From contig NZ_FOYD01000005.1 of the NCBI RefSeq assembly GCF_900115905.1, forward strand, positions 1 to 64,000: 64,000 nt of DNA. The letters run 5' to 3'. Source of the DNA: Halopseudomonas formosensis. GTDB taxonomy: Bacteria > Pseudomonadota > Gammaproteobacteria > Pseudomonadales > Pseudomonadaceae. Below are positions 1 through 10,957 of the stretch, in pieces (within the stretch, counting starts at the first letter, position 1; the number at the start of each line of letters is the position of its first letter). A program made the translations under genes and the position numbers. The notes beneath the pieces were generated by a model. That model was not told where the DNA came from and did no database searches. It was given only the letters and a program-made list of their open reading frames with translations.

Positions 1-22
1 GACAGGCCGTACTGCACCTGCT

Positions 23-997
23 TCAGACACGCTGGTACAGAATGTCAGCGCCCGCCTGCGATGCTTTGATCCAACGGTATTTGCCCAGGCCGAAGGCGCA
101 TTCCTTACCGACATGCAGCCATTGACCAAGATAAATGAAGGGCAGCAACTGTTCCGGTACCTCTTGCAGTTGCCAGTGGCCGACCAGGCCACCCAGGGTC
201 ATCTTCTGCTTCTGGCGTGTTGAGTAGCGAGACCAGTCACACCATTGCAACTGTCGCTCACCACCTTGCACCTTATCAGCCAGTGCGTTGAGCTGATGCA
301 CCTGCTCCAGTGGGAACAAGTTCGGTCGCTGCACACCAAGCAGGAAGCCGACCCGACGGATCAAGTGACGGAGAAAAATACCCGGAGTCAGCTCCCGCTC
401 TCCGATGCGTCGGCCCTGCTGCTCCAGCCGCAGGGGTGTTTCCAGATGCAACAGCACATCCTCTGCTGCGCTGAATTCGGGAATGGTCAGGTTGCTGGCG
501 TGTACGGCCGGAACAGGCTCCTCCCTGTCTTCAGCACTTATCAGCTCCACTCTCAGCAATTCGGCCTGACCATCTCCCCTGCCGAGCCCTCTGCCAAAGG
601 CCTGCCTCCAGCTGGCAATTATCAGGGGCAACTGCTGGATAGCCTGGGGAGTCATCAGAACCATGTCGAACTGGTAGTTCTCTCCCGGACGATAGCTGTG
701 CCACTTTTGAGCAGCTGCCGCCTCCGACGAGAAGGCTGCTTCGATGGCGTAGGGTGCCAGCAGGGGTGGTGCACCTGCGGGTCTGGTAAGGCGCTGGGGT
801 TCAAACAACTGTGGATAAGGACAGGCCGCCAGCATGGTGCAACCATCGCAGCTCCTTGCCCGCATCAGGCACGCCTGTTGCCGCAGGGCGTGGCCAAACA
901 CGCCGCGCAGTGTGGAGCCTGCATAGGCTGGCAGTTGCAACGGTGTTATCACCTTGCAGTGAAAGCGATAGCGGGCCAGTTGTATTTCACCGAGCAT
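23..997 (-). CDS. cas6: Cas6-type pre-crRNA endoribonuclease (RAMP)
   Basis: Predicted to cut the precursor CRISPR transcript into repeat-tagged crRNAs for the Cmr complex. The protein is a RAMP-fold protein of about 324 residues, with an early RFHCKVITPLQLPAYAGSTLRG segment, a Cys-rich patch near residues 50-70 (CDGCTMLAACPYP), and a C-terminal glycine-rich ending (ECAFGLGKYRWI) typical of Cas6 proteins. I chose the ATG at 997 because AAGG and GAGG lie just upstream. A GTG at 1018 overlapping the card1 stop is the alternative. It is the last gene of the operon, and any array would have to lie to the left, outside the window. The exact catalytic residues were not identified. Confidence 0.8.
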   Translation of the reverse strand: MLGEIQLARYRFHCKVITPLQLPAYAGSTLRGVFGHALRQQACLMRARSCDGCTMLAACPYPQLFEPQRLTRPAGAPPLLAPYAIEAAFSSEAAAAQKWHSYRPGENYQFDMVLMTPQAIQQLPLIIASWRQAFGRGLGRGDGQAELLRVELISAEDREEPVPAVHASNLTIPEFSAAEDVLLHLETPLRLEQQGRRIGERELTPGIFLRHLIRRVGFLLGVQRPNLFPLEQVHQLNALADKVQGGERQLQWCDWSRYSTRQKQKMTLGGLVGHWQLQEVPEQLLPFIYLGQWLHVGKECAFGLGKYRWIKASQAGADILYQRV

Positions 998-1014
998 ATT
1001 CCTCGCCTTTTCGA

Positions 1015-2160
1015 TCACTGCTGGATCCAGTCTCTCAAGTACGTCTTGAGCTGCTGTATCTGCTCGCCTTGAATCACCTGAATACGCAGATCCCTTGCCC
1101 GCTGCCGATCCGCTGCCTTGAGCTGGCGATAGCTGACCAGCATGGACTTGGTTCCCAGACCGCCCAGATCACTGATGGAATCCAGTTTGTATACCGTGTC
1201 GGTGGTGACGTCCTCCGTCCCCTTACCAGCCATACGCTTGGTCTTACATTCGATCAGGTGCAGCCGGTTACGAGCCATGAAGCAGACATCCACCTCATTG
1301 TGGGAGGTGGCGCCGATGCGCTGGATATGCTGGTTCAGCCGCGGGCTATCCTGAATGACGCCCTCTCCCTTCAGCTCATTGAGTTTGCTGTGGACGTAGG
1401 ACTCCAGCCAACCGCCGTTGGCCCAACTGCGCGACTGCTCATCCACAAACTGGATCTGGTCGGTCACCCGTCCACGCAGCAAGCCCGCTTCGGCGCACTC
1501 GGCCAGCAGTACGCCAAGCTGTGGATCCCGCTGGCGCAGGGTTGGCTCCAATGGCAGGCTCAGGGTGTTTCTGCTTTCTGCCACACTGGCCAGCAGATTG
1601 AGCTGCCCTATCGCGCCCTGCCACTCGGCGACTTTCAGTACCAGTTGCTGGCAAAGATCACGCAATTGCGGTTGCAGTCCACTGACCTGACCCTCAGCCC
1701 GGAACTCATAGCCATAGGCCAGGAGATAGTTTTTCAGGTCGATGCGCTGGGACAGATCGTGGCTGGCCGGACCATCATCGAGAAACAGCACCTTGTCGTC
1801 TTCTACCTTTACATAGAAGACGCTGGAGCCGTTCATGCGGAACACCTCCTGGGCAGCAATGGCCATCCATTTGGTGCCCCCGGTTGCGTTCAGTGCGATT
1901 TCATTGGCTGGTTCGCTCTCTATGATTGCCATGAGCTGTTCCTGCATGCCTTCGAAGCTATCGACAATGCTCAGGTCCTGCTGTTCGACCTTGATGCCTC
2001 TGGGCTTGATGACCTGCTCCAGATACCTTGCCCGCTCGCGCATCTGGGGGGTTACCAGCAGCACCACCTTTTCCGGTTTCATCTCACTGTCCAGAAGCGG
2101 CAGCAGGTTGGGGGCAGCCTGGTCGGACACCATGCAGAAATGGGTCTTGAATTTTTTCAT
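1015..2160 (-). CDS. card1: Card1/Can2-type CARF nuclease (DUF1887 family)
   Basis: Ancillary type III effector, expected to be switched on by cyclic tetra-adenylate and then to cleave nucleic acid. The N-terminal half is a CARF domain with the signature NATGGTKWMA at residues 91-100. The C-terminal half carries a PD-(D/E)XK-like nuclease: GGWLE at about 249-253, NEVD at about 288-291 and ECK at about 304-306. The length (381 residues) and domain order match characterised Card1/Can2 proteins, which cut ssDNA and RNA or nick DNA. It sits between cmr6 (17-nt gap) and cas6. The nuclease motifs look intact. Activator specificity for cA4 is inferred from the family. Confidence 0.85.
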   Translation of the reverse strand: MKKFKTHFCMVSDQAAPNLLPLLDSEMKPEKVVLLVTPQMRERARYLEQVIKPRGIKVEQQDLSIVDSFEGMQEQLMAIIESEPANEIALNATGGTKWMAIAAQEVFRMNGSSVFYVKVEDDKVLFLDDGPASHDLSQRIDLKNYLLAYGYEFRAEGQVSGLQPQLRDLCQQLVLKVAEWQGAIGQLNLLASVAESRNTLSLPLEPTLRQRDPQLGVLLAECAEAGLLRGRVTDQIQFVDEQSRSWANGGWLESYVHSKLNELKGEGVIQDSPRLNQHIQRIGATSHNEVDVCFMARNRLHLIECKTKRMAGKGTEDVTTDTVYKLDSISDLGGLGTKSMLVSYRQLKAADRQRARDLRIQVIQGEQIQQLKTYLRDWIQQ

Positions 2161-2177
2161 GGTTTGTCGCGTCCCTA

Positions 2178-3365
2178 TCAGCCCGGCTCGTGAAGAGCAG
2201 TAATAATGATCAGGTTGCCTTTTTCCTCAATCTCCACATCCAGATGGACTGGCTTTTTATTCTTGAGGCGCTTCTTGTCTGCATCGGAAAGCTGGCTGTA
2301 GCATTTGCCCACCGCAAGTTTTCCGTCACTATTCCTGACCCGTACCTCACCGGCACCAGCATTGAAGGATACAACCTGGGCACCCTTCCAGATAAATGAG
2401 CCAACCACAATTCCGGCTTCCTGCAGATCAGCTTGTTGCTGTTGTTCGCGCTCCCTCGCAATCTGCTTCTGATCCACCATTGCGCCATAACCGACTGCCG
2501 TTTTGGCACCAAAGCCCAGCCAGTTGAAGGCATGTTCAAAGGCAGCCTGCAGCAGTGCCTGCCAGCGGTTGTCGGCGACCAGTTCTGGCGCTGTGGTTTC
2601 CAGCAGCTGCCGGTTGCATTGCACATGAAAGGTGAAGCCGGAACCAGGCGGTACTGTCAGGAAGCTGATTGGGACAGGTTGTCCGGAGTCATGAGGGTTC
2701 TGGCCTTCCTGGTAGTAATGTTTCTGGTGCGGAGTCATGATTTCCACACTGAGACTGTCGCCTTTGAGCTGGGGAATGACATCCCAGAAAGTCAGGGCTC
2801 CACGCTGGTGGTCCAGGTTGCCATCTGCACTCTGCAACCCGAACAGCGCAGTGATGGTGCCCTCGCTCCAGCCTGACGCATCGTCCCACTCGCCAGAGGC
2901 CAGCTCACGCGCAGCCTGGCGCAGCACACCCTTGACTCCGCTGCCCGGCAGATAGGGCAGGCCGTAGGGATTGAGGAAGGCGAAGCCGTTTTCCAGTGGA
3001 TGCTCGTTGCCGAGGCCGGTAGTGAAGGGGGCCACAGCCAGGGCGGCAAATACCATGGCACTGTCGGCATCACCTGAGGACGCAAATACCTGCTGCTGAC
3101 GCACCAGCAGGGACTGCATGATGCGCTTGTCGTTAGCGTTCAGGACAGCGGCCGATTTCAGCGCAGAGACCTTGTTTTCGTTTTTGACTTCACGCTCCTG
3201 CCTGTTCTGTCCTCGCACCTCGTGGGTCACGTCGTAGGTTTCCCACAGGTACTCACCCGTACGCCTGTCAACTCCCCAGAGTGGGAGATACATGCTAAAC
3301 CGCATTCCCGGCGACGCTTCACTGAAGTCCTGCCCTAGATAACCGGGCACGGCGGCGATAGCCAT
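2178..3365 (-). CDS. cmr6: Type III-B RAMP subunit Cmr6
   Basis: Backbone subunit capping the Cmr effector filament. RAMP features include GLGNEHPLENGFAF, the glycine-rich LPGSGVKGVLR segment, and a C-terminal FNWLGFGAKTAVGYG motif typical of Cmr6. A Lys-rich C-terminal extension (DADKKRLKNKKPVHLDVEI) follows the RAMP core, making this about 395 residues and rather long for the family. The ATG at 3365 is preceded by a strong GGAGGAG site and follows the cmr5 stop by one base, so the two are probably translationally coupled. Confidence 0.85.
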   Translation of the reverse strand: MAIAAVPGYLGQDFSEASPGMRFSMYLPLWGVDRRTGEYLWETYDVTHEVRGQNRQEREVKNENKVSALKSAAVLNANDKRIMQSLLVRQQQVFASSGDADSAMVFAALAVAPFTTGLGNEHPLENGFAFLNPYGLPYLPGSGVKGVLRQAARELASGEWDDASGWSEGTITALFGLQSADGNLDHQRGALTFWDVIPQLKGDSLSVEIMTPHQKHYYQEGQNPHDSGQPVPISFLTVPPGSGFTFHVQCNRQLLETTAPELVADNRWQALLQAAFEHAFNWLGFGAKTAVGYGAMVDQKQIAREREQQQQADLQEAGIVVGSFIWKGAQVVSFNAGAGEVRVRNSDGKLAVGKCYSQLSDADKKRLKNKKPVHLDVEIEEKGNLIIITALHEPG

Positions 3366-3366
3366 A

Positions 3367-4632
<1,266 letters not shown>

Positions 4633-4694
4633 TTAGTGTCCTTTCAAATTGGTCATGTACTGAAAATAAACCGGATATGGGTAGTCAATGTTCA

Positions 4695-5813
4695 TCATGA
4701 CCAGGCGCCAATCGCTACCCGGTTGAATCCTTCTGCCCGTCGTGCCCGATCTTCGCATGGCGTACCCCACAACCCGCACTCGGCAAGCTTGCGAAGCGCT
4801 TCCGGTGTGGCCTCCAGCTCGTCCAGCCAGTAGACGCTGCCGGTCGGCGCGACACGCTGGGCGGGTTTGGGCTGCCAGTTCGCCAGGTCCCAGCCGGAGA
4901 TGGTTTCGGCCCGGGGCACTGCCGCACAGGCCAGGCGGGCACTGATACCAGGCAGGGAGACGCGATTGGCACTATCGGTGCCGGGCAACTTCCAGCCGTC
5001 GGCAAACAGACCGGGCGTAGTCAGTACGAGACGACAACGACCTGCCTGGACCATGGACTGGTAATCAGGTTCAGCCACCTTGAGGTCTACCCGGCTGATA
5101 CTGGCGGCCCGACCATCACCACCGAAGCGCAGCAAACCTGCGCTGGGCGGCTCTGCCCCGGCAACGGCGGCAACAAAGCCCACATCTTTCTTCATGGCAA
5201 TAGCCTGGGCGGAGAACAACTTGCCCTCTTCCACGCTGCGGGTATCGGCGCTCATGCCTATTCCTACCCGGGCATCGAATACCCAGAGCTTAGAGGAATG
5301 CACCAGTTGCTCCGCCATCGGCAACTCACCGCGCAGATAGGCCTCCCAGCCAGACTGGGTCAGCCAGTAGCCGGTAGCCGCTTTGCTGCGTTTGTTGCCC
5401 TGTGCCAGCACCGGCAGCAGCGGCAGGGCGGATGAGGACTGCAGCCCCGTCGGCGCTGACTGCGGAGCCCGCGCCGACACATTGCACTGCTCATCAATGA
5501 CCAGATCGGCGGGCGGGGCGGTAAGTATTTCCACCCTCTGCCCGGCTCGCCTGGCCAGATGGAAGGCGGCAACGGTAAAACTGCCGGGCTGATCAGGGGT
5601 ACCCAGGGCAGGATGCTCTACCCGGCCCTTGCCAAACTCAGTCAGGTCGATGCCTGCATCCACCAGCATGCGCGAGCGGATGGCACCTGCTGCGACCGAG
5701 GGCCATGGCGGGATCAGACACTCCCCATAGCTGCCCGGATCGCCGAAGAGTTTGTTGCCGCGCAGAAAGAGCACATCCAGCGGCTCGATAAAACAATATT
5801 GCACAGCACTCAC
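4695..5813 (-). CDS. cmr3: Type III-B subunit Cmr3 (Cas5-like)
   Basis: Cas5-like subunit that binds the crRNA 5' tag next to Cas10. The N-terminal IEPLDVLFLRGNKLFGDPGSYGE block, with the PLDVLFLRGN core, is diagnostic of Cmr3. The start is a GTG at 5813, overlapping the cas10 stop codon (GTGA) and preceded by AGGAGG at ideal spacing, so initiation at this rare codon is well supported and coupled to cas10. The product is 372 residues, within the family range. Confidence 0.85.
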   Translation of the reverse strand: MSAVQYCFIEPLDVLFLRGNKLFGDPGSYGECLIPPWPSVAAGAIRSRMLVDAGIDLTEFGKGRVEHPALGTPDQPGSFTVAAFHLARRAGQRVEILTAPPADLVIDEQCNVSARAPQSAPTGLQSSSALPLLPVLAQGNKRSKAATGYWLTQSGWEAYLRGELPMAEQLVHSSKLWVFDARVGIGMSADTRSVEEGKLFSAQAIAMKKDVGFVAAVAGAEPPSAGLLRFGGDGRAASISRVDLKVAEPDYQSMVQAGRCRLVLTTPGLFADGWKLPGTDSANRVSLPGISARLACAAVPRAETISGWDLANWQPKPAQRVAPTGSVYWLDELEATPEALRKLAECGLWGTPCEDRARRAEGFNRVAIGAWS

Positions 5814-8800
5814 TGTTCACCTCCTGTGCGGGTTTCGCGGGCAAGAAATTCAGCTACGCAAAGGAAGTTACGCAGCTTGTCGATGCGCTTATCTTCCGGC
5901 CAGCTCTGCGCCAGCTTCACCAGCTGCTCTGCCAGTTCCGGCACTTGCTGCCTGGCCTCACCCCGGGCTTGCCTGTCCAGTTGATAGCTCAGCAGCGTAT
6001 GCACCATGCCTGTGTCAAAGGCGCTGGCGGGCAGTTCGTTGTCATTCAGCCATTCCAGGGTGTGGTAGACGGCGCGGCGGGATACGCCTTCCATCGCGAG
6101 GAAGTCACGCAGCGAAATCAGCAAGCTGACTGGCTCACCCCACTTTTCGGTGAGGTGGAGAGCACCGCCAGAGCGCTTGATGATGGTCAGCGAGAAGCGA
6201 TCCCGGCCTTCGTTCTTGGCCCTTGCTTCGGCGCTGCGCAGTTCACGCAGTACGGCAGACAACGGGGCTTGGTGGTGGGCAATGATGGCGCCACACGATG
6301 CCGTCGCATTCTTGCCCATCATGCGCATCAGGCGACCACCCAGCCAAGCGAAGCCGCTCTTGCACACCAGCTTTTTACGCCCACGCAATTCGCCCCAATC
6401 CACTTTTTCGTCTTCGGGCACTGTACCGCTGTAGGCATGGCGCAGGCGCTGCATGCTGGATAGCAGATCGGTTACCGGCAGCATGGCCAGTACGTCATCA
6501 CCACCGGCGTAAATCAGACGACCCAGGTGCTCCTCCTCCACCACATGGCGCACTACGGTCTGCGAGAAGTCATTGAGCGCACCGGATATGGCCAGATGGC
6601 GGTTGGGGGTGATAGCACGTTGCTGGTCACCGTATTGCTTGATCAGCGGCTGATTGGCAGCACGCTTGGTAAAGCCTGTCTGTACCTTGGGATGAAAGCT
6701 CTGTTGGTAGGTGATGGCTGTTCCGGTCTCTTCGTCGCCGGACAGGATCGCACCCATGCGGTCGCCATCCATCATCAGCAGGCCGTAATAGGTTTCTACT
6801 TTGCCTTCGAGTAACGTCCTGATATCCCGCTGGGCTTCATCGAAGGCTACGCCACTGTCATCTGCATCACGCGCTGCCTCAAGATACCCAGGCAGACGCG
6901 CTATCAGGTCCGCATTACCGCCTGCTTTACGGATGGCCTGTGCCAGCTTGCGCGGCAGTGCTACCCGGTAATCGGGTTTGTCCAGTCTGGCTTTCAGCTC
7001 ATCATGCACTTCTACATCCAGCCGCTGTGCCAACTGATGCGCCAACGCCATAGTGTGGGTCGATACCACAAAGCGACCGACGTGCGCCCGCTCGCCATGC
7101 TCCCCGGCAGCCAACACCCTGCCGACCTCTTCGGCAAACAGGGTTGGCCACAACCGTTTGATGGCGGGCAGAGCGCTGAGGTGTTCACCCTTCTTGGCCC
7201 AGGATGGCTTTTTGGCCGCCACTTTCGTCCACAGGGTGCCCTTCTGCCTGCGGTAGTTCTGATTCCAGTGCAGTTGCTCCCGGTCGGTGGTCAGCCATTC
7301 GTTTTCGCCGGTCAGCGAGCAGCGCCAGCCTTCCTGTCTGGTCTGGTCAAAGGTGCGGCTGGCTTTAGCGGCAGCCATGACCCGCTCGGCCAGATCAAAC
7401 ACGGCGGGGTAGAGCACCCCGGGGTTGGGGGCAAAGAACACCGACTTTCTGCCATTCTCGTCCAGCTCCAGCTCCTGCTGCAGCAGCTTCCAGGCGGGCG
7501 TATCCAGAAACCCGGGCTCACCCTCGCCGTTAAAGAAGGGTCGCATGGCAGTTGAAAGCTGACTGATATCCAGGTCACGCTGTTTCTGCTCGTCCCTGCA
7601 GCGGATCAGGGAGAAGGGAACCACAGCCCAATGAACTTCAGGGAAGCTCTTCAGTTGCTCCTTCATTTGTTCATAGGGCGTAGTGACCGTCTCGATATCC
7701 AGACCTGCCTCTTCCAGCAAACGGTCAACCGTTTGAGCACCCAGCTCCTGCAACCATCGGCGTACGCTTGACTCCGCTTCGGCAGCAATCGCCGCAGCCT
7801 GGCTGGCAGGGACGACAGCAACAAAGCGATTGGGCAGGGCAGCAGAAAACAATGGGTTGCTGTCTGTGCTGCCCTGTGTCCAGCCACACCCGGCGAACAG
7901 CTCATCCGGCAGCTCCATCTGATTGCGCAGCCATACATCTACCTGTGGAATTCCCCGCAGACGCGGGAACAGGATGGCATCGGGCCCCAGCTGCTCACAT
8001 ACCGGGCGCATGACTTCCCAGCTCAAACGGGACAGCAGGTGGGAGCCAGCCCACAGGTCGGAAGTGGTGCGGGCAGCAGCAATGAACGGCTGCACCGGAC
8101 CGATGGACAGGCTCAGCAGTGCGACCTCGCCCTCCGGATCGGCAGCGAAGGCACCAGCAAAGGCCGAGGTCAGATCCAGGTGATCCCAGATACTGTGATC
8201 GGGAAGGCGGGTATCGGCGGGCAGTATCTCCCACAGGTTACCAAGCCGGTCATTGTCCTGGAGATCCGCATCCGTCACGCCCAGCTCCGGGCCGAAGCGC
8301 CAGAAGGCCAGCAGCAGCTTGCGCCAGTCCTGCTCTTCCTTCTTGCCTGCCCCCAACCTGACCAGCAGTTCGGAAAAGTGGCTGGAGCTACGCTCCTTGA
8401 CGGCTTCGATGGCGGTGGCGCTGAGTCCGCCTGACTTGCCCAGATCGAATTGTTCTCCGGTCAGGGGGTGGATCAGTACCGGCTCGTTGCTCCAGCGCAC
8501 CTGGGCCCAGCTAGAAACCGCCAGAGTCCTTTCTTCACCGTTTTTGCTGGGAACGGTGATTTCATCCATGGGAAATTGCGGGCGGTCAGCGGCAGCGGCC
8601 CACCAGTCGGCGCGCTGGACATGACGGTACATATCCGCCGGGATGCCCTTTTTGAACAGAGTGCGGGTGAGCGCTTCGTCGTTATCGCTATCGATGCTTT
8701 CAGAGGTGATCTCATGAAAGCCGAGCAGCCGGGTCAGCGCACGACTGGTGCCATTTTCATGGCCCGCAGGATCACGCAGCAGCACCAGGGCCTTTTCTGC

Positions 8801-8863
8801 CGGATCGTGCAGGCGGGCGGCAAGCTTGGTTTGCCAGAGGGTGTCAATATCAGCCACTGTCAT
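5810..8863 (-). CDS. cas10: Cas10/Cmr2, type III-B large subunit with cyclase motif
   Basis: Signature subunit of the complex (1017 residues). It should sense target RNA and synthesise cyclic oligoadenylates. An HD-like motif (LHDPAEK) sits at residues 18-24, and the palm cyclase motif GGDD is intact at about residue 787 in IYAGGDDVLAML. Intact GGDD fits the presence of two CARF effectors in the same operon. Whether the N-terminal HD site is active on ssDNA cannot be judged: many Cmr2 proteins have only part of the HD motif. The start overlaps the cmr1 stop (ATGA). Confidence 0.92.
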   Translation of the reverse strand: MTVADIDTLWQTKLAARLHDPAEKALVLLRDPAGHENGTSRALTRLLGFHEITSESIDSDNDEALTRTLFKKGIPADMYRHVQRADWWAAAADRPQFPMDEITVPSKNGEERTLAVSSWAQVRWSNEPVLIHPLTGEQFDLGKSGGLSATAIEAVKERSSSHFSELLVRLGAGKKEEQDWRKLLLAFWRFGPELGVTDADLQDNDRLGNLWEILPADTRLPDHSIWDHLDLTSAFAGAFAADPEGEVALLSLSIGPVQPFIAAARTTSDLWAGSHLLSRLSWEVMRPVCEQLGPDAILFPRLRGIPQVDVWLRNQMELPDELFAGCGWTQGSTDSNPLFSAALPNRFVAVVPASQAAAIAAEAESSVRRWLQELGAQTVDRLLEEAGLDIETVTTPYEQMKEQLKSFPEVHWAVVPFSLIRCRDEQKQRDLDISQLSTAMRPFFNGEGEPGFLDTPAWKLLQQELELDENGRKSVFFAPNPGVLYPAVFDLAERVMAAAKASRTFDQTRQEGWRCSLTGENEWLTTDREQLHWNQNYRRQKGTLWTKVAAKKPSWAKKGEHLSALPAIKRLWPTLFAEEVGRVLAAGEHGERAHVGRFVVSTHTMALAHQLAQRLDVEVHDELKARLDKPDYRVALPRKLAQAIRKAGGNADLIARLPGYLEAARDADDSGVAFDEAQRDIRTLLEGKVETYYGLLMMDGDRMGAILSGDEETGTAITYQQSFHPKVQTGFTKRAANQPLIKQYGDQQRAITPNRHLAISGALNDFSQTVVRHVVEEEHLGRLIYAGGDDVLAMLPVTDLLSSMQRLRHAYSGTVPEDEKVDWGELRGRKKLVCKSGFAWLGGRLMRMMGKNATASCGAIIAHHQAPLSAVLRELRSAEARAKNEGRDRFSLTIIKRSGGALHLTEKWGEPVSLLISLRDFLAMEGVSRRAVYHTLEWLNDNELPASAFDTGMVHTLLSYQLDRQARGEARQQVPELAEQLVKLAQSWPEDKRIDKLRNFLCVAEFLARETRTGGEQ

Positions 8864-9822
8864 GCCTCCCCACGCTGAAACTGTTGGTGCCTGTCAAGAC
8901 AGGCATGTGCGGCCTGGAAACAGCCGATAAAACCCTGTTGCTTCTGGGGCGCCAGCTTCTGCCATAGCTCGTTCGAGGGACGGCAGGGCATATGAAAGAT
9001 GACCGCGATGTACTTGCCCTGCTCCGCCCGCACCTTGAAGCGAAGACTGTGAGGCACACGCGCGTTACGACCCCAGCCGGGCATGGTTGCCCTGGTATCC
9101 GGATAGGCCAGCATCAGTCGGTCCGGGACGGCTCGACGCATATCAACTCGGGCCTGTGCAAGCAGTTTCATGGCATCCTCCCAGCGCGCCTGCGGTGCGG
9201 ATTCCCACACCAGGGCACCTTTCTCATCCAGCCCCAACGCATGAGCCCAGTCGAGCTGCATCGCCGCTTGCCAATCGCGTGTATACACCGGAAGAGAGGC
9301 TTGCTCACCAATAAGCTCAAATGAGCCCCAGCCATTACGACTGCGACCTCCCAGAGTGGCGTAGGAATGCATCATGGCAAGTGCCTGCTCTATCCCCTGC
9401 TGCTCCGGGAAGGCCAGACGCAACTGGGCCTCAGCTCCGGACTGGATAGCGGCATTGGCCTTGAGCCTGGGGCCGGGGATGACAGGGCCGTACCCCGAAT
9501 ACAGGGCAGCTGGTATCTGGTTCTTGCCCATTGCCACCTGACCTATGGCGGGCGCTTGTGTCAGCTCGCCCAGACTCCAGTCATCCAGCCGGATGCGTAC
9601 CCGACTTTTCCGTGAGTCACCCCCATCGGCCGCCACACCGAACAGATCTGCTTCCCGTCGTCGGATCGCATTAACGTCAAATTTCAGCTCCTGGGCTACA
9701 GCCACCCGCCACCACTGGCGCAATAGCGCCTTGAATGGTGGAGTACGCCACTGCCCATCCTGCTCGGCATTGCCGAGAAAAGCCGGCGTGATAAACCTCA
9801 CTGTGTAGGTCAGCTGTTTCAT
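8860..9822 (-). CDS. cmr1: Type III-B RAMP subunit Cmr1
   Basis: Cas7-like RAMP subunit at the end of the Cmr filament. The N-terminus QLTYTVRFITPAFLGNAEQD followed by TPPFKALLRQWWR is the classic Cmr1 opening (FxTPxFxGxA and LRQWWR). A second glycine-rich motif, SYATLGGRSRNGWGSFEL, follows. I chose ATG 9822 because AGGAAG lies eight bases upstream. An in-frame ATG at 9843, which overlaps the previous stop, is possible. The product is 320 residues. Confidence 0.88.
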   Translation of the reverse strand: MKQLTYTVRFITPAFLGNAEQDGQWRTPPFKALLRQWWRVAVAQELKFDVNAIRRREADLFGVAADGGDSRKSRVRIRLDDWSLGELTQAPAIGQVAMGKNQIPAALYSGYGPVIPGPRLKANAAIQSGAEAQLRLAFPEQQGIEQALAMMHSYATLGGRSRNGWGSFELIGEQASLPVYTRDWQAAMQLDWAHALGLDEKGALVWESAPQARWEDAMKLLAQARVDMRRAVPDRLMLAYPDTRATMPGWGRNARVPHSLRFKVRAEQGKYIAVIFHMPCRPSNELWQKLAPQKQQGFIGCFQAAHACLDRHQQFQRGEA

Positions 9823-9835
9823 GCTCGTCTTCCTG

Positions 9836-10957
9836 TCATTCATCCTGTTCTGTACTTCCATCTATATGCAGCACAATATCGTCGGGCAGAGCATAGCCAC
9901 GCCGGTCTCCGATTATCCGGCTGGCAAGCTTGCAGCGCTCAGCCAGATCCGGACCCAGAGCAGCGACAAGCGCACTGTTCAACTTCGAAATATTCTGCTC
10001 AAGCCAGCTTTGGGTAATACCCTGCTCCCGGAGTGTTTCGGTCGTGCGGATGTTCAGATCGAGCCAGTAGCGCTCAGCCACATGCAGCAACTCGCCCGCA
10101 GGGCGATACTCACCATCCACAACGGGCTCAATCGGAGGCTTGTTGGCCAGCGCTCGCTCCACAACCCACGCCAGCAATGCCATCTGCAGACTCGTCAGCC
10201 TGCCCGTCCGACCATTCACGCTGTACTGACCGTTGCGCGGTTGCAGAACCAGTTGCACTGCTTCGGTTGCCTCGCGGGCAAGGCGCACCACATCGCTGAA
10301 GCTGTGCGTACCCCGCAGCAGGGTCTCGGGCAGCCGATTACGCAGACGTACAAAGGGAATTTCCGCGAGATAGACACGGGCTTTACTGGTATCCAGCATC
10401 TGGCCATCGCGGGTATGGATCATGCGGGGGGATCGGGTCGGGTAAAAAAAGTCCGGATGGGACTCATAATGCTCACTGACCAGCACATGACTCAGGCGAT
10501 CCTGGGGCCGCCCGAACAGCGACAACGCATACCCGGCGTAGAAGCCCATGGTCTTGCGTCCACCAGCCAAAGAAACATGCAGCTCGGTACAGGACTGACC
10601 TTCTTCGGGGTCTGATGTCAGCAGCCGGAGCTGTTCGCTGATGACATTCGCTGCTGCCTCATTATCTTCGGGAGTGCGTAAGTCTGGCAGCTCCTGGCCC
10701 CGCCCATCCCGGATAACAATAATGCAATCTTCATCGAACCTGACCTCCTGGGTGATGCCAAAGTCCTGCAGCAGGCGGAAAAAATGCTTTTCATCCTCCA
10801 GCAGCTGCTGCACGGCATTCCGCTTCCCAATGAGCGTGGTGATCAGGCGTATTTCATCAGGGATCCAGTTCTTTTCATGGATCAGGGCATAGAGCGTTTC
10901 AGTGATGATCTGTGGCGACATGCCACTGACGGCCAGAAGAATCTTGCGCGGGGTCAT
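9836..10957 (-). CDS. CARF-domain protein of the NE0113 family (TIGR02584-like)
   Basis: First gene of the CRISPR operon. The N-terminal 200 residues form a CARF domain: PRKILLAVSGMSPQIITETLYAL at the start and LHVSLAGGRKTMGFYAGYAL around residue 155, both hallmarks of the Cas_NE0113 family. A C-terminal 170-residue helical region (TGRLTSLQMALLAWV) could be winged-helix. I see no convincing HEPN R-x4-6-H motif. Members of this family have been called Csm6-like ring nucleases, so it may degrade or sense cyclic oligoadenylate, balancing Card1. ATG 10957 is chosen because AAGGAT is correctly spaced upstream and the conserved region starts directly after it. Confidence 0.75.
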   Translation of the reverse strand: MTPRKILLAVSGMSPQIITETLYALIHEKNWIPDEIRLITTLIGKRNAVQQLLEDEKHFFRLLQDFGITQEVRFDEDCIIVIRDGRGQELPDLRTPEDNEAAANVISEQLRLLTSDPEEGQSCTELHVSLAGGRKTMGFYAGYALSLFGRPQDRLSHVLVSEHYESHPDFFYPTRSPRMIHTRDGQMLDTSKARVYLAEIPFVRLRNRLPETLLRGTHSFSDVVRLAREATEAVQLVLQPRNGQYSVNGRTGRLTSLQMALLAWVVERALANKPPIEPVVDGEYRPAGELLHVAERYWLDLNIRTTETLREQGITQSWLEQNISKLNSALVAALGPDLAERCKLASRIIGDRRGYALPDDIVLHIDGSTEQDE

